38,257 nucleotides of DNA from Paracoccaceae bacterium (GCA_020832705.1 JAFIEE010000010.1:1-38257), one strand, 5' to 3'. Positions 26,138 through 34,374 are shown, counted from the first letter of the stretch. The notes: generated from the letters alone by a model not told the origin. Made by a program: numbers and translations.

Positions 26138-26842
26138 ATGCTGACGCGGAAGCAGATCGATCTACTCAAGCTCATTCATGACCGGATGCAGGCCGAGGGC
26201 GTGGCCCCGTCCTTTGACGAAATGAAGGACGCCCTGAACCTGCGGTCGAAATCGGGCATTCACCGGTTGATCACGGCGCTGGAGGAACGCGGCTTCATCC
26301 GCCGCCTGCCGCACCGGGCCCGCGCGATCGAGGTGTTGAAACTCCCCGAACCCCTCAGCCGCAGCGCCTTCGCGCCGCAGGTGATCGACGGCGGGCGCCC
26401 GTCGGCGTCCGAACCGGTGCACCGCCCGCAGGCTGCCCGCACGGTCGAGGAAGCGCCGGCACTGACCGTGTCGGTGATGGGGCGTATTGCCGCGGGCACC
26501 CCGATCGAGGCGATCAGCGAGGAGTTGAACACCGTCGCCGTTCCGGGCGCGATGCTGTCCGGGCGCGGCAGCCACTATGCGCTTGAGGTGCAGGGCGATT
26601 CGATGATCGATCTGGGCATCAATGACGGCGATATCGTGGTCATCCGCGAACAGACCAGCGCCGATAACGGCGATATCGTCGTGGCGCTGGTGGACGGGCA
26701 GGAGGCCACGCTGAAGCGCTTCCGGCGCACCGGCGGGATGATCGCGCTGGAAGCGGCGAACCCGGCCTATGAAACGCGCGTGCTGAGCGATGACCGGGTA
26801 AAGGTGCAGGGCCGGCTTGTGGGGCTGATCCGGAGCTACTGA
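26138..26842 (+). CDS. lexA: LexA repressor, SOS response
   Basis: LexA represses DNA-damage genes and cleaves itself when RecA is activated. The 234-residue protein has the N-terminal winged helix [21 protein letters not shown] ... [30 protein letters not shown], a linker, then the peptidase domain. The cleavage site is Ala119-Gly120 in GRIAAGTPI, the nucleophile Ser155 in GDSMIDLGI, and the general-base Lys193 in EATLKRF. It has the alphaproteobacterial length. The ATG follows an AAGGGGGG stretch. It has its own SOS-box promoter in the 156-bp gap after moeA. Confidence 0.97.
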   Translation: MLTRKQIDLLKLIHDRMQAEGVAPSFDEMKDALNLRSKSGIHRLITALEERGFIRRLPHRARAIEVLKLPEPLSRSAFAPQVIDGGRPSASEPVHRPQAARTVEEAPALTVSVMGRIAAGTPIEAISEELNTVAVPGAMLSGRGSHYALEVQGDSMIDLGINDGDIVVIREQTSADNGDIVVALVDGQEATLKRFRRTGGMIALEAANPAYETRVLSDDRVKVQGRLVGLIRSY

Positions 26843-27138
26843 AGGGCGCTTTGCGTGCGGGCGCTGTCGGGTCTGGGTCAACGCGGCTTCGACCGGCGGG
26901 GAAAGTCCGCTGCAAGACGGGCCTCCACGCGGGCGGAATGAAACCGTTCCGACGCCGCTCATGTATTGTTCCTGCCGCAGATGCTCAGGCAAAGCCCGGT
27001 TCCCTTGCCGGACCGGGTGCGGGAAGCACCCCAAGGATGGCCGTGGTGCAGCGTTCTGCCAGCGAATTTGCCGCGCGCCGCCGCAATGCAGACGGCCCCG
27101 GCAAACACCGGGGCCGCGCGCGTTTGTCGGAGCCCCCC
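26843..27138. other. 296-bp intergenic stretch between convergent lexA and the ABC substrate-binding gene
   Basis: I see no gene here. The right end holds a perfect 8-bp hairpin, GGCCCCGG-CAAACA-CCGGGGCC (27094-27115), which is likely the terminator of the minus-strand ABC operon. The left 200 bp contain several short GC inverted repeats but no tRNA- or known ncRNA-like fold that I can recognise. In relatives, a comEC gene would be expected near here. Confidence 0.5.
27094..27115 (-). terminator. Hairpin ending the ABC transporter / pyrimidine operon
   Basis: This is a perfect 8-bp stem, GGCCCCGG / CCGGGGCC, with a 6-nt loop, 23 bp beyond the minus-strand substrate-binding protein stop. No clear U-run follows on the minus strand. 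Confidence 0.55.
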
Positions 27139-28128
27139 TTACTGGAAGGCCAGATCGGTCACCGCATGGGTCCAGGCGGCCTCGCCCGGATGCTCCGCGA
27201 TCACCGGGTCCGAGCCACCGGCGAGCAGCGTGGCCACGGTGCGTTCGAAATCCTCGGGGTCGAGCGTGCCGTTCGACCCTTCGGTCAGCAGAGCCACCTC
27301 GCCCATCATGCGGATCTGATGCTCTTCGGTCTGCGCGCCGGTGTCGTCATAGTCCAGCACGATCATCGCGGCCTCGGTCGGGTTGGCCGCCGCCCACTCC
27401 CAGCCGCGCATGGACGCACGCACGAAACGGGCCATGCGGTCGACGAAACCGGGATCGACGAGGTTGTCCTCGAGCACCCAGAGCCCGTCCTCGAGCGTGG
27501 CCACGCCCTGATCCTCGTACTTGAAGGTGATCAGCTCGTCCTCGCCGATGCCCGCATCGATGACCTGCCAGTATTCGTTATAGGTCATGGTGCTGATGCA
27601 GTCGGCCTGACGCTGCAGGAGCGGGTCCACGTTGAACCCCTGCCGCAGCACTTCCACACCGTCATCGCCGCCCTCGGTCGGAATGCCCAGGGTGCTCATC
27701 CACGACAGGAACGGGAACTCGTTGCCGAAGAACCACACACCCAGGGTGCGGCCCGGGAAGTCCTCGGGGCCGGTGATGCCGGTATCGGCCAGACAGGTCA
27801 GCATCATGCCGGATTGCTTGAACGGCTGGGCGATGTTGACCAGCGGCAACCCCGCCTCGCGCGCGGCCAGCGCGGCGGGCATCCATTCCACGATCACATC
27901 GGCACCGCCGCCCGCGATCACCTGCGGCGGCGCAATGTCCGGCCCGCCGGGGCGGATGGTCACATTCAGCCCCTCATCGGCGTAATAGCCGTTCTCCAGC
28001 GCCACGTAGTAGCCCGCGAACTGTGCCTGGGTGACCCATTTGAGCTGCAGCGTCACATCGTCCGCCCAGGCGCCCCCGGCCACCAGAGCGCTGGCCAGCG
28101 CCCATCCGGTTGTCTGTTTCAGCTTCAT
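27139..28128 (-). CDS. ABC transporter substrate-binding protein, NMT1/THI5-like
   Basis: This 329-residue exported protein has a signal peptide (MKLKQTTGWALASALVAGGAWA, cleavage near residue 22). The mature start DDVTLQLKWVTQAQFAGYYVALENGYYADEGLNV is the classic opening of the NMT1/THI5/SsuA fold, which binds pyrimidine precursors, riboflavin-like or sulfonate ligands in different members. FGNEFPFLSWM and YNEYWQVIDAG resemble the thiamine-precursor (ThiY) branch. The genes for the permeases, ATPase and pyrimidine catabolic enzymes lie immediately upstream on the same strand. A pyrimidine, hydantoin or similar ring compound is therefore the likely ligand. The ligand is inferred from context, not from contact residues. 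Confidence 0.85.
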   Translation of the reverse strand: MKLKQTTGWALASALVAGGAWADDVTLQLKWVTQAQFAGYYVALENGYYADEGLNVTIRPGGPDIAPPQVIAGGGADVIVEWMPAALAAREAGLPLVNIAQPFKQSGMMLTCLADTGITGPEDFPGRTLGVWFFGNEFPFLSWMSTLGIPTEGGDDGVEVLRQGFNVDPLLQRQADCISTMTYNEYWQVIDAGIGEDELITFKYEDQGVATLEDGLWVLEDNLVDPGFVDRMARFVRASMRGWEWAAANPTEAAMIVLDYDDTGAQTEEHQIRMMGEVALLTEGSNGTLDPEDFERTVATLLAGGSDPVIAEHPGEAAWTHAVTDLAFQ

Positions 28129-28162
28129 TTTCCACCTCCGTGTTGGCCCCTTGCGCGGGGCG

Positions 28163-29299
28163 TTATCGGGTCCGCTGGGACGGGTGCCAGAAGGTCACCC
28201 GCTTTTCCAGCAGCGCCCAGAAACCATAGAACAGCGATCCCACCACCGCCGCCACCGTGATCTCGGCCCAGACCATGTCCAGTTGCAAGCGCCCGACCTC
28301 GGTCGAGATGCGAAAGCCCATGCCGCGGGTGGGTGAGCCGAAGAACTCGGCCACGATCGCACCGATCAGCGCCAGCGTCGATGAAATCTTCAGCCCGTTG
28401 AAGATGAAGGGCATGGCCGCGGGCAGGTGCAGCTTCATCAGCCCCTGCGCCCAGGACGCGCTGTAGGTGCGCATCAGGTCGCGCTGCATCGCCTCGGCCG
28501 CGGCCAGCCCCTGCACGGTGTTGACCAGCATCGGAAAGAACACCATCGCCACCACCACGGCGGCCTTGGACGGCCAGTCGAAGCCGAACCACATGACCAT
28601 GATCGGCGCGGTACCGACAATCGGCAGCGCGGCCAGGAAGCTGCCCACCGGCAACAGCCCCCGGCGCAGGAAGTCGTAGCGGTTGACCACCAGCGCAAAG
28701 GCCACCGCCGCCGCGACCCCGATGGCGAAACCCGAGAGTGCGCCCTTGACGAAAGTCTGCACGAAATCCACCCAGAGCGTGGGCCACGAACTGCCGATCC
28801 GGGCCCCGATGGCCGACGGCGGCGGCAGGATCACGCGCGGCACGGCCAGCACCCGCACCACCGCCTCCCAGACCCAGATCAGTGTCAGGCCAAAAACCAC
28901 CGGCGCCAGCAACCCCTGTGCCCCGCCGGCGAGCCCCGGCAGGCGCCGGAGGTCCGCCAGAAAGGCCACGAGCATCCAGGCGCCCAGCCAGACGGCAATC
29001 AGGGCCGACCAGAAGGCCGCGCCTTCGGCGCCGGTCTGTTCGCGCGCCATCAACAGCGCGGCGGTGATCAGGCTGGTGGCAATCAGGACCAGCACCACAA
29101 CACCCCGCCAGGGCGCCGCCCCCGGCGCGCGTGTCCGATCATGCACGATCGCCAGCACGCAGGCCACCAGAAGGTTGAGCAGCGCCGCCCCCGAAGGTTG
29201 CGCCTCTGGCGCCCCCATGCCCAGCACCAGCGCCGCCAGCGTGGCCAGCATCAGCCCCAGACGCTGCACCGCGCCCGCGCCTGCAAACACCGCGCTCAT
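28163..29299 (-). CDS. ABC transporter permease (TauC/SsuC type) with long N-terminal membrane extension
   Basis: This is a 378-residue membrane protein. Residues from about 145 on form a standard BPD-type permease of the nitrate/sulfonate/taurine class, with the coupling-loop EAA-like region around AEAMQRDLMRTYSASWAQGLMKLHLPAAMPFIFNGLKI. The first 145 residues hold four or so additional hydrophobic segments, making the protein clearly longer than the usual 250-280 residues. Its ATG overlaps the stop of the preceding permease (ATGA), and it is followed by the substrate-binding gene after 34 bp. It probably forms a heterodimer with the other permease. Confidence 0.85.
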   Translation of the reverse strand: MSAVFAGAGAVQRLGLMLATLAALVLGMGAPEAQPSGAALLNLLVACVLAIVHDRTRAPGAAPWRGVVVLVLIATSLITAALLMAREQTGAEGAAFWSALIAVWLGAWMLVAFLADLRRLPGLAGGAQGLLAPVVFGLTLIWVWEAVVRVLAVPRVILPPPSAIGARIGSSWPTLWVDFVQTFVKGALSGFAIGVAAAVAFALVVNRYDFLRRGLLPVGSFLAALPIVGTAPIMVMWFGFDWPSKAAVVVAMVFFPMLVNTVQGLAAAEAMQRDLMRTYSASWAQGLMKLHLPAAMPFIFNGLKISSTLALIGAIVAEFFGSPTRGMGFRISTEVGRLQLDMVWAEITVAAVVGSLFYGFWALLEKRVTFWHPSQRTR

Positions 29300-30189
29300 T
29301 GCGCCATCCCCATGCGCCGCAGCGTCACCCGCTGGATCAGTCCGATCACGCCAACCAGCACCGCCGCCAGGATCGCCGCCGCGAACAGCGCCGACCAGAT
29401 CTGGATGGTCTGGCCGTAGTAACTGCCTGACAGAAGGCGGACGCCCAGCCCCCCCTGCTGCACCGGCAATTCGCCGACGATGGTGCCCACCAGCGCCGCC
29501 GCCACGCCGATCTTCATCGAGGCAAAGAAATACGGCATGGAACTGGGAAGGCGCAGTTTCAGGAACGTGTCGCGGCCGCTGGCGTTCCAGGTCTTCATCT
29601 GGTCAAGCTGGATCATGTCCGGCGCGCGCAGCCCCTTGACCATGCCCACCACCACCGGGAAGAAACTGAGATAAGCGGCAATCACCGCCTTGGGCAGAAG
29701 CCCCACGATCCCGACCGAATTCAGCACCACGATGATCATCGGCGCCAGCGCGATGATGGGGATGGTCTGGCTGGCAATGGCCCAGGGCATGACGGAGGCA
29801 TCCATCGCGCGGTTGTGCACGATCCCGATGGCCAGCACGAACCCCAGCCCCGTGCCGATGGCAAACCCGAGGAAGGTGGCCGAGAGTGTGATCCAGCCGT
29901 GATGGATCAGCGAGCGGTTGGACAGCGTGCCGGTGTTCCACCAGCCCCGCCGCCCGGTCATTTCCTCGACCACGGTGGAGTTCCACAGTTCGACCACCAC
30001 CTGATGCGGCGCGGGCAGGCGCGGGCGCTGCTGGCTCATGGTGTCGGCGACCACTTCGGCGAATGTCAGCTCCACCCCCGCGCGCGCGGCGCGATCCTCG
30101 GTCCAGGCGCGGTTCATCTGCACCGTGGCCGCGTACCAGAGCGCCAGGATCGCGGCGACGACGGTGAGGACGGGGAGGACGGACTTCAT
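29296..30189 (-). CDS. ABC transporter permease (TauC/SsuC type)
   Basis: This 297-residue protein has one N-terminal membrane segment (SVLPVLTVVAAILALWYAATVQ), a soluble loop of about 65 residues, and then the BPD permease domain. That domain contains FLGFAIGTGLGFVLAIGIV, ASQTIPIIALAPMIIVVL, and the coupling loop QLDQMKTWNASGRDTFLKLRLPSSMPYFFASMKIG. It is shorter than and different from the permease downstream, so the importer has two unlike membrane subunits. The start at 30189 is the first Met before the membrane segment; a longer frame to 30276 would run into the repeat element. The stop overlaps the next permease start. Confidence 0.87.
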   Translation of the reverse strand: MKSVLPVLTVVAAILALWYAATVQMNRAWTEDRAARAGVELTFAEVVADTMSQQRPRLPAPHQVVVELWNSTVVEEMTGRRGWWNTGTLSNRSLIHHGWITLSATFLGFAIGTGLGFVLAIGIVHNRAMDASVMPWAIASQTIPIIALAPMIIVVLNSVGIVGLLPKAVIAAYLSFFPVVVGMVKGLRAPDMIQLDQMKTWNASGRDTFLKLRLPSSMPYFFASMKIGVAAALVGTIVGELPVQQGGLGVRLLSGSYYGQTIQIWSALFAAAILAAVLVGVIGLIQRVTLRRMGMAQ

Positions 30190-30220
30190 GTCGGGCGATC
30201 CTGCACACCGTGGCGGCGCA

Positions 30221-30286
30221 GGGGGGCGCTGCCCCCCGTCGCGCAAGCGCGACTCCCCCCGGAGTATTTCCGGCAAGAAAATGGGG
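30221..30286. repeat. GC-rich multi-hairpin intergenic repeat, copy 2
   Basis: The element has three neat inverted repeats in a row: GGGGGGC-GCT-GCCCCCC (30221-30237), GTCGCG-CAAG-CGCGAC (30238-30253) and CCGGA-GTATT-TCCGG (30259-30273), then CAAGAAAATGGGG. The reverse complement lines up block by block with 4371-4434. It lies in the 123-bp gap between the ATPase and permease genes of the ABC operon. Confidence 0.75.
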
Positions 30287-30312
30287 CATGGGGACTGGGA
30301 TCAGGGAAGTGA

Positions 30313-31113
30313 TCAGTCATCGACATGCCCCGCCCTGAGCCCCTCGCGCACGCGGTGGGCGATCTCGATGAATTCCGGGCTGTCGCGGATGTCCAGCGGG
30401 CGGTCGCGCGGCAGCGGGCTTTCGATCACATCGGTGATCCGCCCCGGGCGCGGCGACATGACCACGATCCGGGTGGACAGATACACCGCCTCGGGGATGG
30501 AGTGGGTGACGAAGCCGATGGTCTTTTCGGTGCGTTTCCAAAGCTCGAGCAATTCCTCGTTCAGGCGATCGCGGACGATCTCGTCCAGCGCGCCGAAGGG
30601 CTCGTCCATCAAGAGGATGTCGGCATCGAACGCCAGCGCCCGGGCGATGGACGCGCGCTGCTGCATGCCGCCCGAAAGCTGCCACGGAAACTTGCGGCCG
30701 AAACCTGCAAGGTCCACCAGATCCAGCACCCGCTGCGCCCGTTCGCGCTGTTCGGTGCGGCTGTAGCCCATGATTTCCAGCGGCAGGCGGATGTTGCCCT
30801 CGATGGTGCGCCAGGGGTAGAGACCCGCGGCCTGGAACACGTAGCCATAGGCGCGGGCGCGGCGCGCGGCTTCGGGGGACATGCCGTTGACGGTGATGGT
30901 GCCCGCGGACGGCTGCTCCAGATCGGCGACCACGCGCAGGAACGTGGTCTTGCCGCAGCCCGAGGGGCCGATGAAGCTGACGAACTCTCCCCTGGCGATG
31001 CTGAGGTCGATGTCCTTGAGCGCCTGAACGGGCCCGTCGGCGGTCTGGAAGGTCAGATTGAGACCTTGTGCATCGATCACCGGGTCGGTGCGGGGGGCGT
31101 TCACGTCCTTCAT
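30313..31113 (-). CDS. ABC transporter ATP-binding protein (TauB/SsuB type)
   Basis: This 266-residue ATPase has Walker A GPSGCGKTT (about 49-57), a Q-loop in VFQAAGLYPW, the signature LSGGMQQR (about 147-154), Walker B ILLMDEP with the D-loop GALD (to about 178), and the switch His in GFVTHSIPEA. These wordings are those of the nitrate/sulfonate/taurine importer class. It powers the two permeases downstream, from which it is separated by the repeat element. Its start overlaps the VOC gene stop by ATGA. ATPase, permeases and binding protein follow the dihydropyrimidinase on one strand, so import and breakdown are probably co-expressed. Confidence 0.93.
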   Translation of the reverse strand: MKDVNAPRTDPVIDAQGLNLTFQTADGPVQALKDIDLSIARGEFVSFIGPSGCGKTTFLRVVADLEQPSAGTITVNGMSPEAARRARAYGYVFQAAGLYPWRTIEGNIRLPLEIMGYSRTEQRERAQRVLDLVDLAGFGRKFPWQLSGGMQQRASIARALAFDADILLMDEPFGALDEIVRDRLNEELLELWKRTEKTIGFVTHSIPEAVYLSTRIVVMSPRPGRITDVIESPLPRDRPLDIRDSPEFIEIAHRVREGLRAGHVDD

Positions 31114-31526
31114 GCGTCCAGCCCCCAGAGTTCGGCGGCGGCGAATTCGACGGAATTGCCCGCCGGATCGCGCACATAGATGGATCGCGGGCCATGGGGC
31201 CAGCGGAAATCGGACTCGATGGCGATGCCGGCGCAGTCCAGCCGCGTGGCCATGGCATCCAGATCGGCGGCGGCGACCCGCAGGCAGACATGGCCCGGCC
31301 CGTCGGCCCCGTGCGGGGGCACCGGCAGCGCCTCGGGGCCGGGCCGCTGGCGGCTGGCGGCCGGGTGGAAGACCAGCAGGACGCCCTGTCCGCAGCGGAA
31401 GAACACATGCCGCCCGTCCTGCGCCGCGATTTCGGGCAGGTCCAGCACGCCGGTGTAGAACCCGCGCGCGGCTTCCAGATCATCGGCGTAAAGCGCCGCT
31501 TCCAGCACGCCCGTGATCACCGCCAT
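31110..31526 (-). CDS. VOC (glyoxalase/bleomycin-resistance fold) family protein
   Basis: This 138-residue protein carries the vicinal-oxygen-chelate pattern: VLEAALYADDLEAARGFYTGVLDLP at the N-terminus, GHVCLRVAAADLDAMATRL at mid-protein, and SIYVRDPAGNSVEFAAAELWG at the end (the metal-site Glu in VEFA). It could be a metal-dependent isomerase, lyase or dioxygenase-like enzyme, or a binding protein; the substrate is unknown. The ATG overlaps the dihydropyrimidinase stop (TAATG) and the stop overlaps the ATPase start (ATGA). It is thus tightly coupled on both sides, which suggests a role in the same pathway. Confidence 0.82.
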   Translation of the reverse strand: MAVITGVLEAALYADDLEAARGFYTGVLDLPEIAAQDGRHVFFRCGQGVLLVFHPAASRQRPGPEALPVPPHGADGPGHVCLRVAAADLDAMATRLDCAGIAIESDFRWPHGPRSIYVRDPAGNSVEFAAAELWGLDA

Positions 31527-32980
31527 TACACTCCCGTTGCCGGAATGCCACCGCGGCTGACCGGGCGCGGCGCGGTCAGGGCCTTCCACTGGGTCAGGGC
31601 GCGGTTGACCGGCGTGTTGGGTTCGCGGGCGACGAACTGGCCATGCCCTTCCTGCGCGCGCATCTCGCCGTCGTGGCAGGCGACGTGACCGCGCGTCAGG
31701 GTGAAGCGCGGCAGGCCCTTGACGTGCTGGCCCTCGAACACGTTGTAATCGATGGCCGATTGCTGGGCGCTGGCGGTGATGGTCTTTTCCTTTGCCGGGT
31801 CCCAGACCACCAGATCGGCGTCGGCGCCCACGGCGACCGCGCCCTTTTTCGGATACAGACCGAATATCTTGGCCGCGTTTGTCGAGGTGGCGGCAACAAA
31901 TTCGTTCGGGGTCAGCCGACCCGTATTCACGCCATGGGTCCAGAGCATGGGCATGCGGTCCTCAAGCCCGCCGGTTCCGTTGGGAATTTTCGAAAAATCG
32001 CCCATTCCCATGCGCTTCTGATCGGTTGTGAAGGCGCAGTGGTCCGTGGCCACCACCGAGAGCGACCCCGATTGCAGCCCGGCCCAGAGGCTGGCCTGAT
32101 GCGCCTTGTTGCGGAACGGGGGCGACATGACGCGGCGGGCGGCGTGGTCCCAGTCGGGGTTGAAATATTCGCTTTCGTCCAGCGTCAGGTGCTGGATCAG
32201 CGGTTCGCCCCAGACGCGCTTGCCCTGGGCGCGGGCGCGGCGGATGGCCTCGTGGCTTTCCTCGCAGGAGGTGTGGACCACATAGAGCGGCACGCCCGCC
32301 ATGTCGGCGATCATGATGGCGCGGTTGGTGGCCTCGCCCTCGACCTGGGCGGGGCGGGAGTAGGCGTGGCCTTCGGGGCCTGAATTACCCTCGGCCAGCA
32401 GTTTCGCGGTCAGTTCGGCCACCACATCGCCGTTTTCGGCGTGCACCATGGCCACGCCGCCCAGATCGCCGACCCGGCGGAAGCTGGAAAACAGCTCGTC
32501 ATCATTGACCATCAAGGCGCCCTTGTAGGCCATGAAATGCTTGAAGCTGGTGATCCCGCGCTTCACGCTTTCGGCCATGCCGTCGAACACCTCTTCGCCC
32601 CACCAGGTGACGGCCATGTGATAGGTGTAATCGCACTGCGCGCGGCCGGATTTGTTGTGCCACATCGAAAGCGCGTCCATCAGCCCCTGACCGGGCGCGG
32701 GCAGGCAGAAATCGATCACCATGGTGGTCCCGCCGGAAAGCGCGGCGCGGGTGCCCGAGGCAAAGTCATCGGTGGAATAGGTGCCCATGAAGGGCATTTC
32801 CAGATGCGTATGCGGGTCGATCCCGCCGGGCATGACGTAGCAGCCGGTCGCGTCGAGGTCGCTGTCGCCGCTCAGGTTGGGCCCGATTTCGGTGATGACG
32901 CCGTTTTCGATGCGGACGTCCGCCTTGTAGGTCAGGTCATGGGTGACGATGGTGCCGTTGCGGATGACGGTGCTTGTCAT
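31526..32980 (-). CDS. hydA: Dihydropyrimidinase (D-hydantoinase)
   Basis: This enzyme opens the ring of dihydrouracil/dihydrothymine (or hydantoins) to N-carbamoyl-beta-amino acids, the second step of the reductive pyrimidine pathway. The 484-residue cyclic amidohydrolase has all binuclear-zinc ligands in place: His57/His59 (DPHTHLE), the carboxylated Lys153 (FMAYKG), His180 (MVHAEN), His236 (VHTSCE) and Asp313 (ATDHC). The substrate-binding Tyr region is in YTYHMAVTWW. The length is normal. The start has GGGAGC upstream. The M20 hydrolase lies 41 bp upstream and the VOC/ABC genes are coupled downstream. Pyrimidine rather than hydantoin use is inferred from the RutR-like regulators and the beta-alanine-type aminotransferase. 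Confidence 0.94.
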   Translation of the reverse strand: MTSTVIRNGTIVTHDLTYKADVRIENGVITEIGPNLSGDSDLDATGCYVMPGGIDPHTHLEMPFMGTYSTDDFASGTRAALSGGTTMVIDFCLPAPGQGLMDALSMWHNKSGRAQCDYTYHMAVTWWGEEVFDGMAESVKRGITSFKHFMAYKGALMVNDDELFSSFRRVGDLGGVAMVHAENGDVVAELTAKLLAEGNSGPEGHAYSRPAQVEGEATNRAIMIADMAGVPLYVVHTSCEESHEAIRRARAQGKRVWGEPLIQHLTLDESEYFNPDWDHAARRVMSPPFRNKAHQASLWAGLQSGSLSVVATDHCAFTTDQKRMGMGDFSKIPNGTGGLEDRMPMLWTHGVNTGRLTPNEFVAATSTNAAKIFGLYPKKGAVAVGADADLVVWDPAKEKTITASAQQSAIDYNVFEGQHVKGLPRFTLTRGHVACHDGEMRAQEGHGQFVAREPNTPVNRALTQWKALTAPRPVSRGGIPATGV

Positions 32981-33021
32981 GGTTTGCTCCCTGTCTTTCG
33001 TCGCGTTGCGTGCGGTGGCGG

Positions 33022-34272
33022 TCAGCCAACCACTTCCGCCGTTTCCAGGACCGCGTGCAGCAGCACGTTGGCTCCCGCCTCGGCCCAGTCCTTGCTGATC
33101 TCCTCGGCCTCGTTATGGCTCAGCCCGTCCACGCAAGGGGTCATGATCATGGTGGTCGGGCAGACGCGGTTGATCCAGCAGGCATCGTGTCCGGCGCCGG
33201 AGATGATGTTCATGTGGCTGTAGCCCAGCTTTTCGGCTGCCGCACGCACCCGGCCGACCAGCGTTTCATCGAAGGCCGGAGGGTCAAAGAAACCAACCAC
33301 TTCGGCACCGAACTTCACCCCGATATCGGCGCAGAGGCCCGGCGCCCGGGCGTTCAGTTCCGCCGCCATTGCTTCCAGTGTTTCGAGCACATGGCTGCGG
33401 AAATCGACCGTGAAAACAACCTTTTCCGGAATGATGTTGCGGCTGTTGGGGTAGACGTCCACATGCCCGATGGCACCGACGGCGTTGGGCTGATGCTTCA
33501 GCGCAATTTCGTGAACCAGTTCGGTCACCCGCGCCAGCCCGCGCCCGGCGTTGCGGCGCATGTACATCGGCGTCGACCCGGTGTGCTGGCCCTTGCCCGT
33601 TACCGTGCACTGGATCCAGCGCAGCCCCTGGCCGTGCGTGACCACGCCGACATCCTTGCCCTCGGCCTCCAGGATCGGCCCCTGTTCGATGTGCAGCTCG
33701 AACATGGCGTGCATCTTGCGCTGGCCGACGGGTTCATCGCCTTTCCAGCCGATCCGCTCCAACTCGTCGCCGAAGCGCGCACCCTTGGCATCCGTGCGCG
33801 CATAGGCCCAGTCCTGTTCCAGCACGCCCGCAAACACGCCGGAGGCCAGCATGGCCGGGGCAAAGCGCGTGCCTTCCTCGTTGGTCCAGTTCACCACAAC
33901 GATCGGACGGCGGGTCTTCAGCCCCAGATCACGGATCGAGCGCACCACTTCCAGCCCGCCAAGAACCCCCAGCACCCCGTCATAGCGCCCGCCGGTGGGC
34001 TGGGTGTCCAGATGGCTGCCGATGCAGACGGGCAGGGCGTCGGGGTCCTCGCCCGGAAACTCGGCGAACATGGTGCCCATGGTGTCGACCTTGACGGTGC
34101 CGCCCGCTTCCGCGCACCAGCGCTGGAACAGGGCGCGGGCCTCGCCGTCCGCGTCGGTCAGGGCCTGGCGGTTGTTGCCACCCGCAATCCCCGGCCCGAT
34201 CTCGGCGATCTCGTGGATCGACTCCCACAGCCGGTCAGGGTTCACCTTCAGATTGGCGCCAGCCTCGCTCAT
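33022..34272 (-). CDS. Zn-dependent M20-family carbamoyl-amino-acid hydrolase (beta-ureidopropionase candidate)
   Basis: The likely reaction removes the carbamoyl group from N-carbamoyl-beta-alanine, giving beta-alanine, CO2 and ammonia, the third step after dihydropyrimidinase. The 416-residue protein is of the HyuC/AllC/beta-alanine synthase group. Visible are metal ligands in GSHLDTQPTGGRYDG (His87, Asp98), the catalytic Glu in WTNEEGTRF (about 131-137), HIEQGP (about 195), the lid-domain GKGQHTGSTPM, and the C-terminal SGAGHDACW with GLSHNEAE. The start has an excellent AAGGAGG. Allantoate or N-carbamoyl-L-amino-acid hydrolase would look similar; the beta-ureidopropionase reading comes from its neighbours. 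Confidence 0.9.
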   Translation of the reverse strand: MSEAGANLKVNPDRLWESIHEIAEIGPGIAGGNNRQALTDADGEARALFQRWCAEAGGTVKVDTMGTMFAEFPGEDPDALPVCIGSHLDTQPTGGRYDGVLGVLGGLEVVRSIRDLGLKTRRPIVVVNWTNEEGTRFAPAMLASGVFAGVLEQDWAYARTDAKGARFGDELERIGWKGDEPVGQRKMHAMFELHIEQGPILEAEGKDVGVVTHGQGLRWIQCTVTGKGQHTGSTPMYMRRNAGRGLARVTELVHEIALKHQPNAVGAIGHVDVYPNSRNIIPEKVVFTVDFRSHVLETLEAMAAELNARAPGLCADIGVKFGAEVVGFFDPPAFDETLVGRVRAAAEKLGYSHMNIISGAGHDACWINRVCPTTMIMTPCVDGLSHNEAEEISKDWAEAGANVLLHAVLETAEVVG

Positions 34273-34374
34273 GCTCCTGTATCCTCCTTGCCGTCTGCGG
34301 GGGGCACCGTTCCGGCCGGTCGAACCGTTTGCGGTGCGATGCGTTGTGTCTGCCCCATCAGATGATGCCTTTTT

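Noticed and set aside
26880-26960. GGGGAAAGTCCGC resembling the conserved GGAAAGTCC of RNase P RNA
   Set aside because: Only about ten bases match. The other conserved RNase P regions and pairing are missing, and the gap is too short for a full RNA.
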